A stretch of 7,318 nt of DNA from Bacteroidales bacterium UBA5536 (GTDB lineage: Bacteria; Bacteroidota; Bacteroidia; Bacteroidales; F082): positions 22,503-29,820 of the forward strand of contig DINQ01000018.1 in NCBI GenBank assembly GCA_002426795.1, in the 5' to 3' direction. Of the stretch, positions 6,796 to 7,318 are shown piece after piece. The notes under the pieces are model-generated. The model saw nothing but the letters and a program-made list of their open reading frames with translations. It did not search any database and was not told the DNA's origin. The translations under genes were made by a program, and so were the position numbers. The stretch's first letter is position 1; each line of letters starts with the position of its first letter.

Positions 6796-6894
6796 GCCAG
6801 AATTTCTTGTGTTTTCAAAGAAGCGGGAGGCCATCCATCCTGCCTGTCGTCTTCGATTTTTCTAATAAACAGAAAACCTCACAGTCATGTTATC

Positions 6895-6954
6895 TTACTG
6901 CCAGGTAGGTTTAATTACTGGCAGGCAGGTTTACCTACTGCTAGGTAGGCAGGT
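6895..6954. repeat. Three-copy 20-base tandem repeat
   Basis: The units are TTACTGCCAGGTAGGTTTAA, TTACTGGCAGGCAGGTTTAC and CTACTGCTAGGTAGGCAGGT, with no gap between them. The array ends two bases before copy 2 of the hairpin-bearing repeat. No coding frame is supported. Confidence 0.85.
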
Positions 6955-6956
6955 CC

Positions 6957-7020
6957 GCAAAGTTTACCTCCCGGCCAAAAGAAGGGAGTGGGTTTGGTCC
7001 TTTGCCCTGTCAAAGGACAT
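6957..7020 (+). repeat. Hairpin-bearing intergenic repeat, copy 2 (partner 6371-6433)
   Basis: Here the second stem is perfect: GTCCTTTG (6997-7004) with CAAAGGAC (7011-7018), loop of 6. The repeat ends 5 bases before the ATG at 7026. Copy 1 has ATA at the matching place, followed by ACTTTCA where copy 2 has ACCTTCA, so the similarity crosses the start codon. Confidence 0.85.
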
Positions 7021-7025
7021 AAAAA

Positions 7026-7318
7026 ATGACCTTCAACAACTTAATATATTTCGGCCACGCGAGAGGACTCGCGCTGCAGCAAAGTGATGCTTTCCTTAAA
7101 GGCTCACGGGCAGACATTGTATTGTTTGACACGTTCCTTTTGCGTGTTGACGCAGCACTTTTGCGCATTCACGCAATACTTTTATCGTTTGATGCTTTCC
7201 TTAAAGACTCACGAGCAGACATTGTATCGTTTGACGCATTCCTTTTGCGTGTTGACGCAGCACTTTTGCGCATTCACGCAATACTTTTATCGTTTGATGC
7301 ATTCCTTAAAGGCTCACG
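7026..7318 (+). CDS. Hypothetical heptad-repeat ORF, cut by the right edge
   Basis: ATG at 7026, just after an in-frame TAA (7020-7022) and an A-run typical of Bacteroidota leaders, opens a frame that stays open for 97 codons to the edge. After MTFNNLIYFGHARG and a short joint, the protein becomes a 35-residue repeat made of five heptads, such as FDAFLLR, VDAALLR, IHAILLS, FDAFLKD and SRADIVS. The pattern is amphipathic and alpha-helical, so it could form a coiled coil or helical rod. Between the 105-base units, the five substitutions plus one in the third unit give two synonymous and three amino-acid-changing codons in this frame, which is mild support at best. No family is recognised. It points away from the secreted-protein cluster. 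It may instead be a non-coding minisatellite that is open by chance, since the frame at 7087 is open too. Confidence 0.4.
   Translation, partial: MTFNNLIYFGHARGLALQQSDAFLKGSRADIVLFDTFLLRVDAALLRIHAILLSFDAFLKDSRADIVSFDAFLLRVDAALLRIHAILLSFDAFLKGS
7058..7073. repeat. 6-base hairpin before the tandem array
   Basis: CGCGAG (7058-7063) pairs perfectly with CTCGCG (7068-7073) around AGGA. It lies at nearly the same distance from repeat copy 2 as the palindrome at 6474-6492 lies from copy 1, so both may be parts of one longer repeat of about 125 bases. Confidence 0.5.
7085..7318. repeat. 105-base tandem repeat built from 21-base units, runs off the edge
   Basis: Units begin at 7085, 7190 and 7295, giving 2.2 copies; units 1 and 2 differ at 5 of 105 bases. 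Each unit divides into five degenerate 21-base units (for example those starting 7186, 7207, 7228, 7249, 7270), sharing TTGAcGc or TTcAcGc near the start and CTTTT or CTTAA near the end. Both 105 and 21 are multiples of three. Confidence 0.95.

Larger units (their letters stand above)
6700..6819. repeat. Nested inverted repeat, MITE-like element
   Basis: The left arm 6700-6731 (starts TTTGAAAAC, holds AGAAATTC and GGCAAAAA) is complementary to the right arm 6789-6819 at about 28 of 32 positions with short indels. Inside lie two more hairpins: TGGCCTGG/CCAGGCCA (6729-6736 with 6755-6762, 8 perfect pairs) and TGGGTTC/GAACCCA (6765-6771 with 6782-6788), the latter followed by CC and five T. The size (about 120 bases) and the end-to-end inverted arms fit a MITE or another small palindromic element, or a structured RNA. 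No target-site duplication is obvious. Confidence 0.7.
5571..7025. other. Long stretch without a supportable gene
   Basis: About 1.45 kb with no ORF that I trust. Overlapping frames are open on both strands around 5563-6116 (124 residues on plus, 129 on minus), but neither shows a domain, a start signal or protein-like composition, and they lie across each other. The left part (5571-6170) is AT-rich and bland. The right part (6230-7020) is packed with hairpins and repeats listed separately. It may be a decayed gene region that has collected small repeats. Confidence 0.6.

Noticed and set aside
6721..6798. tRNA-like gene (GGCAAAAA/TTTTTGCC as acceptor stem, tRNA-Ser-like D-arm text, GGTTCGA)
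   Set aside because: No anticodon arm with a 7-base loop, and the GGTTCGA lies in a 7-base stem with a 10-base loop instead of a T-arm. The pairs are better explained as a nested inverted repeat.
6637..6834. Minus-strand ORF of 65 codons across the nested inverted repeat
   Set aside because: Its frame simply reads through the hairpins of the repeat element; no independent sign of coding.
7085..7318. CRISPR array
   Set aside because: The 105-base units are contiguous near-copies with no variable spacers.

Overview
The window looks like Bacteroidota DNA. Two minus-strand proteins end in C-terminal type IX secretion (T9SS, por-secretion) sorting domains with a YPNP motif. Their N-termini are typical signal peptides, and the starts have A-rich leaders without a clear Shine-Dalgarno sequence. 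No rRNA, tRNA, CRISPR array or transposase is recognisable.

Positions 1-5506 hold a compact minus-strand cluster read from right to left, probably one operon. It contains: (i) a 609-aa secreted protein with YadA-like head repeats and a T9SS sorting domain (5506-3677); (ii) a 319-aa protein I do not recognise, with no signal peptide and an odd, palindrome-bearing N-terminus (3556-2597); (iii) a 485-aa secreted protein with propeller-like repeats and a T9SS sorting domain (2584-1127); (iv) a second YadA-head-like protein, paralogous to the first and cut by the left edge (1121-1). The gaps are 120, 12 and 5 bases. The likely product is a set of surface or extracellular proteins, two adhesin-like ones flanking a propeller protein. 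The two adhesin-like genes share nearly identical DNA blocks (3 mismatches in 182 bases), pointing to recent duplication or gene conversion.

Positions 5507-7025 hold no gene I can support, but this stretch is not empty. It carries a candidate promoter for the cluster, a short ORF resembling an isolated signal peptide (6105-6173), several hairpins, a hairpin-bearing repeat present twice (6371-6433 and 6957-7020), two short palindromes of the TTCGA-n-CTCA type, a nested inverted repeat of about 120 bases resembling a MITE (6700-6819), and a three-copy 20-base tandem repeat (6895-6954).

From 7026 to the right edge a plus-strand ORF runs into a 105-base tandem repeat that is itself five degenerate 21-base units. 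It would encode a 35-residue repeat made of heptads. Two plus-strand frames stay open through it and all three minus-strand frames are closed. This right-hand repeat locus and the MITE-like element are the least conventional parts of the window.
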